Origin: Corynebacterium accolens
Lineage (GTDB): Bacteria > Actinomycetota > Actinomycetes > Mycobacteriales > Mycobacteriaceae
Length of the DNA stretch: 64,000 bases
Assembly (NCBI RefSeq): GCF_023520795.1
Contig: NZ_CP046605.1
Location: forward strand, 62,001-126,000
Reading direction: 5' to 3'
The position numbers were made by a program, and so were the translations under genes. Within the stretch, counting starts at the first letter, position 1. Every line of letters starts with the position of its first letter. Under the pieces are notes generated by a model, which saw nothing but the letters and a program-made list of their open reading frames with translations, was not told the DNA's origin and searched no databases. Positions 8,295 through 17,632 of the stretch are shown here, in pieces.

Positions 8295-8864
8295 ATGAAA
8301 TCAGTAGCGGTTTATTGTGGTTCCGCCGTGGGCAATTCGCCCGCCTATAGCGCAGCGGCACAACACTTGGGCGGCGAGCTTGCCCGTCGCGGGCTGAACT
8401 TGGTCTATGGCGGCGGAAATATCGGCCTCATGCGTGAGGTTGCCAACTCCTGCTTGAAGGCCGGCGGCACCGTCACTGGCGTCATGCCGCAATCCCTGGT
8501 GGATTTAGAGATCTCCCACCCAGGCTTGACCCGCCTCGAGGTCGTGGATTCTATGGCCGAGCGGAAAACCCGGATGGAGCAGCTGGCGGATGCCTTTATC
8601 TGTTTGCCCGGCGGCGTGGGCACGTTGGAGGAAGTGACAGAGGTACTGACCCAACAACAGCTGGGCAGCATTCGTGGGCCCGTTGGCTTGGTTGACGTGG
8701 AAGGTTTTTGGCAGCCCTTTTATGACATGTATGCCGCCATGGCTGAGGCGGGCTTCATCCTGCCTCGCTTTGTAAAAGCACTGGTCATAGAGGAAAATCC
8801 CGCGGCCGTGCTGGATGGTTTTGTCCAGTGGCACTACCCGGGCACGAAGTGGAACAACGATTAG
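8295..8864 (+). CDS. LOG-family nucleotide 5'-monophosphate phosphoribohydrolase
   Basis: 189 residues, the normal LOG length. It begins MKSVAVYCGS, carries LVYGGGNIGLM and the signature RKTRMEQLADAFICLPGGVG followed by TLEE. LOG enzymes hydrolyse N6-substituted AMP (cytokinin ribotides) or other nucleoside monophosphates to base and ribose 5-phosphate. The ATG at 8295 is preferred over in-frame starts at 8235 and 8283 because TATGCT at 8282-8287 ends seven bases before it, a leaderless arrangement. In bacteria the true substrate is usually unproven. Confidence 0.88.
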   Translation: MKSVAVYCGSAVGNSPAYSAAAQHLGGELARRGLNLVYGGGNIGLMREVANSCLKAGGTVTGVMPQSLVDLEISHPGLTRLEVVDSMAERKTRMEQLADAFICLPGGVGTLEEVTEVLTQQQLGSIRGPVGLVDVEGFWQPFYDMYAAMAEAGFILPRFVKALVIEENPAAVLDGFVQWHYPGTKWNND

Positions 8865-8935
8865 CTAACAAGTTTGCAACATTTGGGTGGGGCTGGGTGG
8901 CTTATCAACAAGATAAAGGGTTAGACTTCCCTCTT

Positions 8936-10606
8936 ATGAGTTCTGAGCAGACCGCTAAGCGCCAGCCCTCTCTACTGGACGCTTCGTGCGATAACTTCGT
9001 TCACGACCTAGCCGAGCTATCCCCAACTGATGCAACCGCGTGGGGAATTGACGGTTTTGAAGGCGAATTGCAGGATTTTTCCCCTGACTATTTTGAGGCG
9101 GTCGCTGATCGCACCCGCGATATGGTTGCGGATCTAGATGCCTTGGATGACACCACCGATGAATCCGATGATGAGGATGACTTCGATGATGTGGATTATG
9201 TCACCGCCGCCGTCTTGCGGGATCGTCTCTGCTTAGATCTGGATTTGCACCACCACGGCGAGGATATTCGCAGCCTTAATAATATTGCCTCGCCCGTGCA
9301 GACCATCCGGGATTCCCTGCTGCTTATGCCGCAGGAGACCCAGGAGGACCGCGAGGCCATTCGCTCCCGCCTGTCCAAGGTCAAGGGTTCCCTCGATGGC
9401 TACCGCGAGTCCCTGAAGGAAGCGGCCTCCCACGGCATGGTGGCACCGCACCGCCAGATCTCTGAGGTCATTGTGCAGTGCGAGCGGCTTGCCGATGCCG
9501 ATTCCATGCTCGAGGGCCTCGGCCTCGACCCCGACTCCGCCGAGGTAGAGAAGGCCAAGGAGGCCTTTGGCGAGTTCTCGGATTGGCTGTCTAATGATCT
9601 GCAGCCGCAGTCCTCTAATAAGGACGCGGTGGGCCGCGAGCGCTACGAGCGCTTTTCCAAGCTTTTCGTCGGCGATTCCGTGGACTTGGACGAGGCCTAT
9701 GAATGGGGCCTTGACCAGGTGCGTTACCTGCGCGGGGAGCAGGAGAAGATCGCGCACGAGCTTTATGGCTCGGAGTGCTCGGTGCGCTCTGCCATGCGCA
9801 AGCTGAACCACGAGGAACGCTATACCCTGCGCGGTACCGATGCCTTGGTGGAGTGGATGCAGAGCAAGGCCGATGCGGTCATCGCCGAGCTCAACGGCAA
9901 GGAATTCGACATTCCGGAAGAAGTCGAAGAGATCGAGTGCTGCATCGACCCAGCCGGCACCGGCGGCATCTTCTACACCCCGCCCAGCGATGATTTTTCG
10001 CGCCCGGGCCGCATGTGGTGGTCCGTGCCGGAGGGCCAAGATACCTTCCACACCTGGCAGGAGCTGACTACCGTGCACCATGAGGGCGTACCGGGTCACC
10101 ACCTGCAGCTGGGTTCTGCCCTGGTACAAGAGGATCTCAACCTGTGGCGCCGCGCGGTGACGTGGAATTCCGGCCACGGCGAGGGTTGGGCCCTATACGC
10201 TGAGCAGCTCATGGCCGAGCTGGGCTACATGGACGATCCTGGTGTGCGGATGGGGCTGCTCGATGCCCAGCGCCTGCGCGCGGCCCGCGTCGTGGTGGAT
10301 ATCGGATTGCACCTGGGCAAGAAGCTGCCGGACTGCACCGTATCCGGCGTATGGGATAAGGCCCACGTGAAGACCTACATGCGCGAAAACACCGCCATGG
10401 ATGATGCGAACCTCAACTTTGAGGTCAACCGCTACCTGGGTTGGCCGGGCCAGGCCCCGTCCTATGCCTTGGGCCAGCGCCTGTGGCAAGAAACCCGCGC
10501 CGCCGCCGAAGAGCAGGGCATGAGCGCCCGCGAATTCCACTCCGAGGCGTTGGCTCTTGGCTCGGTGCCCATGTCGGTGCTGCGCGAGGCCGTGCTCAAT
10601 AACTAA
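8936..10606 (+). CDS. DUF885-family metallopeptidase-like protein
   Basis: 556 residues from the ATG at 8936; an upstream in-frame ATG at 8828 would overlap the LOG gene and adds residues unlike the family. The protein is acidic, with runs such as ESDDEDDFDDVD near residue 82. The DUF885 signature HHEGVPGHHLQ at about residues 380-390 supplies zinc-binding histidines, followed by NSGHGEGWALYAE holding the next Glu/His set. No signal peptide. Members are thought to be zinc carboxypeptidase-like enzymes, but activity is rarely shown. TAGACT lies eight bases before the start, with no Shine-Dalgarno. Confidence 0.82.
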   Translation: MSSEQTAKRQPSLLDASCDNFVHDLAELSPTDATAWGIDGFEGELQDFSPDYFEAVADRTRDMVADLDALDDTTDESDDEDDFDDVDYVTAAVLRDRLCLDLDLHHHGEDIRSLNNIASPVQTIRDSLLLMPQETQEDREAIRSRLSKVKGSLDGYRESLKEAASHGMVAPHRQISEVIVQCERLADADSMLEGLGLDPDSAEVEKAKEAFGEFSDWLSNDLQPQSSNKDAVGRERYERFSKLFVGDSVDLDEAYEWGLDQVRYLRGEQEKIAHELYGSECSVRSAMRKLNHEERYTLRGTDALVEWMQSKADAVIAELNGKEFDIPEEVEEIECCIDPAGTGGIFYTPPSDDFSRPGRMWWSVPEGQDTFHTWQELTTVHHEGVPGHHLQLGSALVQEDLNLWRRAVTWNSGHGEGWALYAEQLMAELGYMDDPGVRMGLLDAQRLRAARVVVDIGLHLGKKLPDCTVSGVWDKAHVKTYMRENTAMDDANLNFEVNRYLGWPGQAPSYALGQRLWQETRAAAEEQGMSAREFHSEALALGSVPMSVLREAVLNN

Positions 10607-10628
10607 ACGCGCAGGCTAGCCGCGCACG

Positions 10629-11735
10629 CTAGCGCCTTTTAGCAAACTTGCTGACAGCCCTGATGAGCTGCGGCAGGTACCCCGCAATGACCAGCACGGC
10701 GATGAGGCGGGTGAGCTGCACCGCGATAACCACGGGGCCAGCCCCGCCTTCCGCGGAGAGCGCGAGCACGGTCTCTAGCGCGCCGGGGCTGGTGGCTAGG
10801 TAGGCCTCGAAGTAACTGATATTCAGCCAGTGCATCAGCGGCCACGCCGTGGCCGCACACAGGCCGAGGACGGCGGCGATGGAAAGAATCGTCGCGGGAA
10901 GTTGTTTGGCAAAGGCCTTGAGCGATGGGAGGGAAAGCCCGCCGCCGCAGACCCACCCGATGGATAAAAAGGCGATGACCTTAAAGGCATAGATCGGCTC
11001 CAGCGTATGCCCCTCCGGCAGGAAGAAGGAGGCCAGCACCGTCAAGATCAACGGGCCGAGCACGGCCGCTGCGGGCAGGTGCAGGAATTTTCCAAGGCTT
11101 TCACCGACCAGCGCGATAACGAGCACCAACGCGATGATCCACCAGGTGGTTTCCGCCTCCAGCCTTAAGTCACCGCCCCTTCCGGCCGGCGTATCGAGGA
11201 AGGTCACGACGGCGGGAAGGGATATGGAGACGATCAATAACCGCAGGTATTGGGTGAGCGCGACGTAGCGGTAGTCGGCACCGAGTTCATCGGCAAGCGC
11301 GGGCATGAGCGAGGCACCGCCGGGGAGCATGGACAGGATGCCGGTTTCGGAGGAGACGTCCCGTGGCCGCTGGCGGTGCAGCATGACGCCGCAAAAAATT
11401 CCCAACGCGATGGTGACAAAGGACATGGTTATGGCAGCCGGCAGGTATCCCACCAATTGGCCGAAGGAAACTACCGTCAGCGGCAGCGCGGCCATGATGC
11501 CGATGAATCCGCGCGATAGCCCATAAAATTTGCGGTTGACCTTGAGGTCTTCACCGGTGATAAGGGCCATGGCGCCGGAGGCGATGATCGCGGCCAAAAT
11601 CCACGCGGCCGGCACGTGCCACATACTAAAAAGCCAGCCCAAGAGGATGGAGACGGGGACCACGATGCCCCACCGCAGGATGGTGTGGGTGTCTACGCTT
11701 ATTCCCCAGTGCCGCTGTGCCACGTATTCTCCCAT
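10629..11735 (-). CDS. AbrB-family membrane protein (duplicated AbrB domain)
   Basis: 368 residues with about nine to ten membrane helices in two repeats, each containing a glycine-rich signature (SMLPGGASLMPALADELGAD in the first, TSPGALETVLALSAEGG in the second). This is the membrane AbrB family, often mis-titled ammonia monooxygenase or transcriptional regulator; it is unrelated to the Bacillus AbrB DNA-binding protein. Transport is presumed but no substrate is established. It converges with the DUF885 gene and is divergent from the TSUP gene, with only 58 bases shared as a promoter region. Confidence 0.8.
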   Translation of the reverse strand: MGEYVAQRHWGISVDTHTILRWGIVVPVSILLGWLFSMWHVPAAWILAAIIASGAMALITGEDLKVNRKFYGLSRGFIGIMAALPLTVVSFGQLVGYLPAAITMSFVTIALGIFCGVMLHRQRPRDVSSETGILSMLPGGASLMPALADELGADYRYVALTQYLRLLIVSISLPAVVTFLDTPAGRGGDLRLEAETTWWIIALVLVIALVGESLGKFLHLPAAAVLGPLILTVLASFFLPEGHTLEPIYAFKVIAFLSIGWVCGGGLSLPSLKAFAKQLPATILSIAAVLGLCAATAWPLMHWLNISYFEAYLATSPGALETVLALSAEGGAGPVVIAVQLTRLIAVLVIAGYLPQLIRAVSKFAKRR

Positions 11736-11793
11736 CTTCTGCTCGTCTCCGATCGAGTCTAGACCTCCCCGCCGCGGGGCTTATGATCTCCTC

Positions 11794-12564
11794 ATGGATA
11801 TCGACGTGGCGCAGTGGGCGGTGCTCCTTGTGGGCGCGGCGGGTGCAGGCTGGATCGATGCGGTCATTGGCGGGGGAGGCCTCGTGCTTATTCCGCTATT
11901 GCTTGCCGTCGTGCCGGGGCTGGCACCGGCAACGGCGCTGACCACCAACAAGCTCGCGGCGGTATCGGGCACGGCATCGGCGGCCGTGACCTTGGTGCGC
12001 AGGGTGCGCCCGCCCGCAGGGGAGCTCGTTCGCTACGCCCTCATCGCCCTCGTGTGCGCCGGGCTGGGCGCGAGCGTGGCGGCGAATCTAAATAGCGATA
12101 TCATGCGCCCGCTCATCATCGTGCTGTTAGTAGTGGTGGGCGTCTTCGTGACCTTTAAGCCGAGCTTTGGCACCACCGAGTCTCCCGGTATCCGCGGCGG
12201 ATGGCGCACCTGGGCGGGGCTTGTGGCGGTCGCGGCCATCTCCTTTTATGACGGCATCTTTGGCCCGGGTACCGGCATGTTCCTGATTATGGCCTTTACC
12301 TTCATCTTCTCCCAGAACTTCCTAAAATCCGCGGCGATGGCCAAGGTGGTCAATACCGCCACGAACCTCGGTGCGCTGGTGACCTTCATCCTTGGCGGCC
12401 ACGTGTGGTGGACCCTTGGTATCGCGTTGGCCGCCGCCAATATCCTCGGCGCCCAGGTGGGCGCGCGGACGGTGCTCAGCGGCGGAACGAAGCTTATCCG
12501 CTACGCCCTGCTTACCTTGGTAGTGGTCATGAGCAGCTATTTATCCTGGCAGCAGTGGGGTTAG
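11794..12564 (+). CDS. TSUP-family (TauE/SafE) transporter
   Basis: 256 residues from the ATG at 11794; the frame stays open upstream to 11530, but that part runs antisense to the AbrB gene. Eight hydrophobic segments, with the TSUP motif AGWIDAVIGGGGLVLIPLLL at the start and FYDGIFGPGTGMFL opening the second half. TSUP proteins export sulfite, sulfoacetate or related organic anions. TATGAT ends six bases before the ATG, so a leaderless start is likely. It stops one base short of the convergent hrpB gene. Confidence 0.87.
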   Translation: MDIDVAQWAVLLVGAAGAGWIDAVIGGGGLVLIPLLLAVVPGLAPATALTTNKLAAVSGTASAAVTLVRRVRPPAGELVRYALIALVCAGLGASVAANLNSDIMRPLIIVLLVVVGVFVTFKPSFGTTESPGIRGGWRTWAGLVAVAAISFYDGIFGPGTGMFLIMAFTFIFSQNFLKSAAMAKVVNTATNLGALVTFILGGHVWWTLGIALAAANILGAQVGARTVLSGGTKLIRYALLTLVVVMSSYLSWQQWG

Positions 12565-12565
12565 G

Positions 12566-14836
12566 CTACATCCGGTTCTTGGTCCGCGCGGTGGCAATGG
12601 CATTCCACGGATCCTCGGGCCACGGGTGCTTGGGGTAGCGCCCGCGCATTTCGGCGCGCACCCCGGCGTAGGGGCCGGACCAGAAGCTAGCAAGATCATC
12701 GGTGACCGCCAGCGGGCGGCCGGCGGGGGAGAGCAAGTGGAATTGCACGCGGTTGCCGCAGTACTCCGGGGATTCGGCCAAACCGAAGCATTCTTGCAAC
12801 TTGATGTGGACCACGGGGCGCTCGCCCGACCAATCGATCTTGGCATCGCGGCCGGAGGGCACGGGCAGGCGCTGAGGTGCGAGCTCGTCCAGGCGGGTGG
12901 CTCCGGGCCAGGGGAGCAGGCGCTGCAGGGCGGGGTACATGTCTATTTTGGCGGTGGGGGTTCCCGCGGCAATCTGGTGCAGCTCGGGCCCAAGCCACTC
13001 GGCGGGATCGGCGGCATCGACTTCCGGCCAAGGGTCGCCGTAGTGCGCGTGCAGGTGGCGGAGCCTATCTTTTAAGCTCTGGGCTTTCTCGCTGAAGGTA
13101 AATAGGCCGAGGCCTTCTTCGCGGATGCCGGCGGCAAGGGCCTGCGCGGCGGCATCGCCGGTGACCTTGACCGGGGTTTCGGACAGCACAATCGCCCCGG
13201 CCGCCCGGACTTTGACCCCGCGCACGCGGCCCCCACGCAGGAAGGCGCGGGTTTCTTCTGTGACGCCGATGGCATCCAGCGCGGCAGACTCTTCGATGCG
13301 CGCGGCGGTGCGGATGATGGGGTTTCCGGCATTGGAGAGGGTGACCTCCGCGATGGCGAGCCACGGCGAGCCGGCCAGCCCGGAGTTATCCAGCAGCCGG
13401 GCGCGGGTGCCGCTGGCCAGCAGGTAATCTTCGCCCACGCGCTTGGCCACCTGCTCGGGATAGGCGGTGGCGACGACCTCGCCGGGGTCAGCGGGTCCGA
13501 GATCCTCCACCAGGCGAGACAGGCGCCTGATTTCCTTCTGCGGTGCGGGGCGGCGGGTGAGATCGGTGGTGTTGGTGGGGGCATCGGCAAGCGCGGCGAT
13601 GGTGGGCGCCGCCTGGCTGCCGTGCCGGATAAGGGCCGCGCCTTGGCGGGGATCGGTGGGCAGCAGGGCGAGTTCCTGCGTCGCGCCAATGCGCTCGAGG
13701 GTGGCGCGCGCGGCCGCAAGGGCTTGGGCGGGCGGCGGATCGAGCAGCGGGAAATCCGGGCCCGCGCCCCAGCAGTCTAAAAACAGCGCAGCCTGGGTGA
13801 GGTCCGCGGACAGGATCTCCGGCGTGGTGTGCGGGGAAAAGTGCTGGTAATCGTCCTGGGAATAGCAGCGAATGACCGTACCCGGCGCCTCACGCCCGGC
13901 ACGGCCCGCGCGCTGGTCCGCGCTCGACCTCGATGTGGAGACCGTCACCAAACCGGACATGCCGCGCTGCGCATCGCGCCGGGGAACGCGGGCCAGCCCC
14001 GCATCCACCACCACGCGCACGCCAGGCACCGTCAACGAGGACTCCGCGATGGATGTTGCCACCACAATGCGCTGCTCATCGGTATAAAGCGCGGCATCCT
14101 GCTCCGCGGTGGTTTGCTTGCCGTGCAGCGGGAAAACATTATGGCCCCGCAACTCCTCGCATACCAGGTTCACCTCGCGCACGCCGGGCACGAAGACCAA
14201 GGTGGATTCGTGTTGGCGGGCTGCTTGCTTGGCGATGCTCCCATAAAACTCCCGCGACCCCGCCGCGCGCCCCGGCTGCGGCGCGTACTGGATATCCAGG
14301 GGATAGGTCACCGCCTCGGTGGTGTGAACGGGCGCGCCCATGAGCTGGGAAAAGCGCTGCGCGTCGACCGTGGCGGACATGGCGATGACGCGGAAGTCTT
14401 CGCGCAACTCGGTCAGTTCCAGGCACATGCCGAGCACTAGATCCGTATCCAGCTGGCGTTCGTGAACCTCATCGATGGCCACGGCGGCCACGCCCTCGAG
14501 CTCCGGATCCTTCAGCAGGCGGCGCAGCAGCACGCCCGGGGTGACGAACTCGACCTCGCTGCCCGCGCGGGATTCGCCGCGGATGGCGAAACCGACCTTA
14601 TCCGGGGTGCCGCTGAGGGTGCTTAAGCGCTGGGCGGCCGCGCGCACGGCCACGCGGCGCGGGGCGGTGACGATGACCTTGCCGCGCCCTGCGGAATGAT
14701 TGGCTAGTGCGGGTGGCACGAGCGTGGTTTTACCCGTGCCGGGCGGTGCCTGAATGACGACGTTTCCGGTGTGGGGCAGCGAATCGATGGTCTCGGCTAC
14801 GGGCAGCCCCGCGCCAATGCTGGCGAGATCGAACAT
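12566..14836 (-). CDS. hrpB: ATP-dependent RNA helicase HrpB
   Basis: 756 residues. Walker A is APPGTGKTTL near residue 32, the DExH box is IDEVHER near 118, motif III is SATVDAQRF, and motif VI is QRAGRAGREAPG near 310; the C-terminal third has the HrpB-specific region ending AIATARTKNRM. This DEAH-family helicase is cytosolic; a role in RNA processing is presumed in Actinobacteria. The start codon abuts the stop of the acetyltransferase gene (TAAATG), so the two are translationally coupled. Length agrees with the smaller actinobacterial HrpB type. Confidence 0.92.
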   Translation of the reverse strand: MFDLASIGAGLPVAETIDSLPHTGNVVIQAPPGTGKTTLVPPALANHSAGRGKVIVTAPRRVAVRAAAQRLSTLSGTPDKVGFAIRGESRAGSEVEFVTPGVLLRRLLKDPELEGVAAVAIDEVHERQLDTDLVLGMCLELTELREDFRVIAMSATVDAQRFSQLMGAPVHTTEAVTYPLDIQYAPQPGRAAGSREFYGSIAKQAARQHESTLVFVPGVREVNLVCEELRGHNVFPLHGKQTTAEQDAALYTDEQRIVVATSIAESSLTVPGVRVVVDAGLARVPRRDAQRGMSGLVTVSTSRSSADQRAGRAGREAPGTVIRCYSQDDYQHFSPHTTPEILSADLTQAALFLDCWGAGPDFPLLDPPPAQALAAARATLERIGATQELALLPTDPRQGAALIRHGSQAAPTIAALADAPTNTTDLTRRPAPQKEIRRLSRLVEDLGPADPGEVVATAYPEQVAKRVGEDYLLASGTRARLLDNSGLAGSPWLAIAEVTLSNAGNPIIRTAARIEESAALDAIGVTEETRAFLRGGRVRGVKVRAAGAIVLSETPVKVTGDAAAQALAAGIREEGLGLFTFSEKAQSLKDRLRHLHAHYGDPWPEVDAADPAEWLGPELHQIAAGTPTAKIDMYPALQRLLPWPGATRLDELAPQRLPVPSGRDAKIDWSGERPVVHIKLQECFGLAESPEYCGNRVQFHLLSPAGRPLAVTDDLASFWSGPYAGVRAEMRGRYPKHPWPEDPWNAIATARTKNRM

Positions 14837-15502
14837 TTACTGCGCGGCCCCAAAACCTTCCACGGGGCCGTCCAAATCCTTGCGCTCCCACGAATCCTCA
14901 TCGCCGTCCAGCGTGCGCACCACGCGGCCGGGCGTACCCAGGACCAGCGAATTATCTGGGATATCCTTGGTCACCAGCGTGCCGGCACCAATAACGCAGT
15001 TTTCACCAATGGTAACCCCCGGCATGACGGTGGCATTGGCCCCAAACCAGGTATTGCGCCCCACGGTGATGGGGTGGGCGATTTCCCACCCGCCCTCGCG
15101 CATCGCGTGATTATTGACGGGGTGGCCCACCGTAATGAACGAGCAATTGGGCCCAATCAACACGCGATCACCGAATGTGACCTTGGCCTGGGCCAAAATG
15201 CTGCTGCCAAAGTTGATGAAGACGCCTTCCCCACAGACGATATTGCAACCGTATTCCATATTCAGCGGCGCGTGCGCCCCCGGCACGTGTGATTCCTCCG
15301 GCAGGATCTCCCGCAAGATTGCCTGCGCCTGCTCCTTATCGGTGTTGTGCAGATCGTTGAACTGCCCAATCAGCCCAAAGGTGCGCTGGTGCTCCTTGTC
15401 GATGTCCCCCATGCCCGGCAGGTGCCACTGCCCACCGGTCATTCGCTCCCAAGTGCCGTAGCGTTGCAGGTCGTGCAGCTTTTGTTCATCCATGTGAGCC
15501 AT
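14837..15502 (-). CDS. Sugar O-acetyltransferase (maltose/galactoside acetyltransferase type)
   Basis: 221 residues. The N-terminal ~60 residues resemble the maltose acetyltransferase lead domain, followed by left-handed beta-helix hexapeptide repeats: MEYGCNIVCGEGVFINFGSS, VLIGPNCSFITVGHPV with the catalytic His, then VMPGVTIGENCVIGAGTLV. It transfers acetyl from acetyl-CoA to a sugar hydroxyl as a trimer. The ATG at 15502 is chosen because GGAGG lies eight bases upstream; GTG at 15517 and ATG at 15493 are weaker. It is the first gene of a two-gene unit with hrpB, an unusual pairing with no obvious functional link. Confidence 0.87.
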   Translation of the reverse strand: MAHMDEQKLHDLQRYGTWERMTGGQWHLPGMGDIDKEHQRTFGLIGQFNDLHNTDKEQAQAILREILPEESHVPGAHAPLNMEYGCNIVCGEGVFINFGSSILAQAKVTFGDRVLIGPNCSFITVGHPVNNHAMREGGWEIAHPITVGRNTWFGANATVMPGVTIGENCVIGAGTLVTKDIPDNSLVLGTPGRVVRTLDGDEDSWERKDLDGPVEGFGAAQ

Positions 15503-15541
15503 TGTAGAGGCCTCCACGGCGGTGGCGATTAGAGTGGAGGA

Positions 15542-16225
15542 ATGCTTTTTGATTCACTGCCGCGGCCGAATGCGTACGTCGCGCCGGGCGTGGGGCACGT
15601 GCCGGGGTGGGTGGGCATCGGCAAGCAAAAGGTCCTTGTAGAAGAGACGCGGGAGATTGCTCGTGCGTATGCGCATACGCCGATGGCGATGGTGCAGCCG
15701 CGGCTGAAATCGGGTGGGCAGATGAGCGTATTTCAGCTGCATCTTGGCCGGTATTGGCATTATCCCAGCTACCGGTACGTGGACAATATGGAAGGCACGC
15801 GGGTGCCGCCGGTGCCGGATAGCTTGCGGGAATTGGCCCCGGTGGCGCTGCGGCAGGCGGCCCAGGTTGCCCCGGAGCTTGAACCATGGGTGGATAACTT
15901 CGTGCCGGAGATGGCGCTGGTGAATTATTATCCGCCCGGCTCGGCGATGGGGATGCACGTGGATGACTCTGAGGGATCGCCCGCGCCCGTGATTTCGCTT
16001 TCGATTGGGGATGAGGCCCTTTTTCGCATAGGCCATACCGAAAATCGCACTAAGCCCTGGGACGATGTGACTTTGTGCTCGGGTGATTTGGTGGTCTTTG
16101 GCGGGCCGAAGCGCTTTGCCTATCACGGGGTGGTGCGGGTAAATGATGGCACGCTGCCGGAGGGTTGCGGGCTGCAGGAAGGCAGAATCAATATCACCAT
16201 CAGACAAGTTTCGGCGAGGCGGTAG
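15542..16225 (+). CDS. alkB: Alpha-ketoglutarate-dependent DNA dealkylase AlkB
   Basis: 227 residues. The Fe(II) triad appears as the HxD of GMHVDDSEG plus the distal His in FAYHGVVRV, and the 2-oxoglutarate-binding arginines as RINITIR near the C-terminus. LVNYYPPGSAMGMH is the family's NxYxPG(D/S) stretch. AlkB repairs 1-methyladenine and 3-methylcytosine in DNA by oxidative demethylation. The ATG at 15542 is preceded by GGAGG but at tight spacing, while TAGAGT six bases upstream could give a leaderless message. Divergent from the acetyltransferase gene. An alkyltransferase-like protein, another alkylation-repair gene, occurs at 34.3 kb. Confidence 0.92.
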   Translation: MLFDSLPRPNAYVAPGVGHVPGWVGIGKQKVLVEETREIARAYAHTPMAMVQPRLKSGGQMSVFQLHLGRYWHYPSYRYVDNMEGTRVPPVPDSLRELAPVALRQAAQVAPELEPWVDNFVPEMALVNYYPPGSAMGMHVDDSEGSPAPVISLSIGDEALFRIGHTENRTKPWDDVTLCSGDLVVFGGPKRFAYHGVVRVNDGTLPEGCGLQEGRINITIRQVSARR

Positions 16226-16269
16226 GCTAGGTCGGGTTACATAAAGGTTGAAGGAAAGAGGTTTTTCTT

Positions 16270-16809
16270 ATGTCCCGAATTGGCATCATCATCGGCTCTA
16301 CCCGCGATAAGGCGGCGGGCCAGGCAGTAGGCGAGTGGGTCAATGACCTCGCCCAAGGCCGCGAGAACGGTGTGGAGTACCAGCTGTTGGAGCTCAAGAA
16401 GTTCAATGTTCCCATCCTTACCAGCGAGGTTGTTCCGGGTGCGGCGAATAAGCAGTACGATGACGCCAACGTGCAGGAGTGGTCCAAGGCCGTCGATGCC
16501 TGCGATGGCTTTGTCTTCGTGACCCCGGAGTACAACCACTCCGTGCCTGGTTCGTTCAAGAATGCCTACGACTCGCTCGGCGCGGAATGGGCGGGCAAGC
16601 CGGTGGCCTTCGTGGGCTATGGCTCCGTCGGTGGCGTGCGCGCGGTCGAGGCATGGCGCAATGTCGTGGCTAACTTCTCCATGCCACAGCTGCGCAACCA
16701 GCTGGACTTTAATATCTTCGCCGACTGGAACGATGGCGAATTCCGTCCCAGCGATGACTCCTACGAGCGCGCAAACTCCCTGCTTGCTGAGCTCGAGGAC
16801 GCACTTTAA
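16270..16809 (+). CDS. NADPH-dependent FMN reductase
   Basis: 179 residues in a flavodoxin-like fold: GIIIGSTRDKAAGQAVGEWV at the N-terminus binds FMN phosphate, and VTPEYNHSVPGSFKNAYDSL around residue 85 is the characteristic substrate/flavin loop of the ChrR/azoreductase-type family. It reduces quinones, azo compounds or flavin using NAD(P)H in the cytosol. Expressed from an ATG with AAAGAGG upstream. Followed after 45 bases by a short-chain dehydrogenase, which has its own -10. The in vivo substrate is unknown. Confidence 0.87.
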   Translation: MSRIGIIIGSTRDKAAGQAVGEWVNDLAQGRENGVEYQLLELKKFNVPILTSEVVPGAANKQYDDANVQEWSKAVDACDGFVFVTPEYNHSVPGSFKNAYDSLGAEWAGKPVAFVGYGSVGGVRAVEAWRNVVANFSMPQLRNQLDFNIFADWNDGEFRPSDDSYERANSLLAELEDAL

Positions 16810-16854
16810 GTAAAAGGCCCTGCACCGCGCAGCGCGCTGCGTAGCATGGGGTGC

Positions 16855-17565
16855 ATGAGTGAAAAGAAAGTAGCAGTAGTAACCGGCGCCTCTTCTGGCA
16901 TTGGGGAGGCCACCGCGCGTTCTTTGGCCAAGGACGGCTGGCACGTTGTCGTGGGCGCGCGCCGCACAGACCGCCTGCAGCAGCTTGCCTCTGAGATCAG
17001 TGGCGAGGCCTATGAGCTGGACGTTACCTCCGATGTTTCTGTTTCCAAGTTCGTCTCCCACCTCGAGCGTGTAGACCTCTTGGTCAATAACGCCGGCGGT
17101 GCCAAGGGCTTGGAGCCGCTGGTCGATACCTCCATCGAGGACTGGCAGTGGATGTACGAGACCAACGTGCTCGGCACCGTGCGCATGATTCAGGCGCTTA
17201 TGCCCAAGTTAGAGCGGGTGCCAGATCTTTCCGGGCTAATTATTAACGTCGGTTCCATTGCTGGCTGGACCGTGTACGAAGGCGGTTCCGGCTATAACAC
17301 CGCTAAGCACGGCGTGCGCGTGATTTCCCGCGCGCTGCGGCTAGAAAATCACGATGTGCGCGTTACCGAGATTGATCCTGGCCGCGTGGCCACGGACTTT
17401 TCCTTGGTGCGCTTCAAGGGCGATGAGAAACGCGCGGCCAAGGTGTATGACGGCCAGCTCAACCTCGTGGCAGAAGACATTGCGGAGGCCATCCGCTGGG
17501 TCGCCGCCCAACCGGCCCACGTCAACGTGGATACGATGACCATTAAGCCGCGCACGCAAAGCTAA
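16855..17565 (+). CDS. Short-chain dehydrogenase/reductase (YdfG-like)
   Basis: 236 residues. Classical SDR motifs: VTGASSGIGEATA (cofactor binding), NNAGG, the catalytic Ser in NVGSIAG and YNTAKHG with Tyr and Lys, then DPGRVATDFSLVRFKGD. This last stretch resembles YdfG-type enzymes acting on 3-hydroxy acids such as serine or 3-hydroxypropionate. The ATG at 16855 is preferred over 16846 because TAGCAT ends seven bases before it. Cytosolic. It ends at a hairpin shared with the convergent betB gene. Confidence 0.85.
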   Translation: MSEKKVAVVTGASSGIGEATARSLAKDGWHVVVGARRTDRLQQLASEISGEAYELDVTSDVSVSKFVSHLERVDLLVNNAGGAKGLEPLVDTSIEDWQWMYETNVLGTVRMIQALMPKLERVPDLSGLIINVGSIAGWTVYEGGSGYNTAKHGVRVISRALRLENHDVRVTEIDPGRVATDFSLVRFKGDEKRAAKVYDGQLNLVAEDIAEAIRWVAAQPAHVNVDTMTIKPRTQS

Positions 17566-17612
17566 GGCCCCGCGGGCCTCTGCAAAGAGCAGCGGCGGGG
17601 CGGGGCCTAGGC
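17566..17612. terminator. Hairpin between convergent SDR and betB genes
   Basis: GGCCCCGC at 17566-17573 pairs with GCGGGGCC at 17600-17607, immediately after the SDR stop codon; GCTTTATCTT follows on the plus strand. It is likely to serve as a terminator for the SDR gene and as a barrier between the two convergent units. Confidence 0.5.
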
Positions 17613-17632
17613 TTTATCTTCCTGCTTGAGCC

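Noticed and set aside
9233-10177. Minus-strand frame of 314 codons
   Set aside because: Antisense to the DUF885 gene; its His/Leu-rich character is typical of shadow translation.
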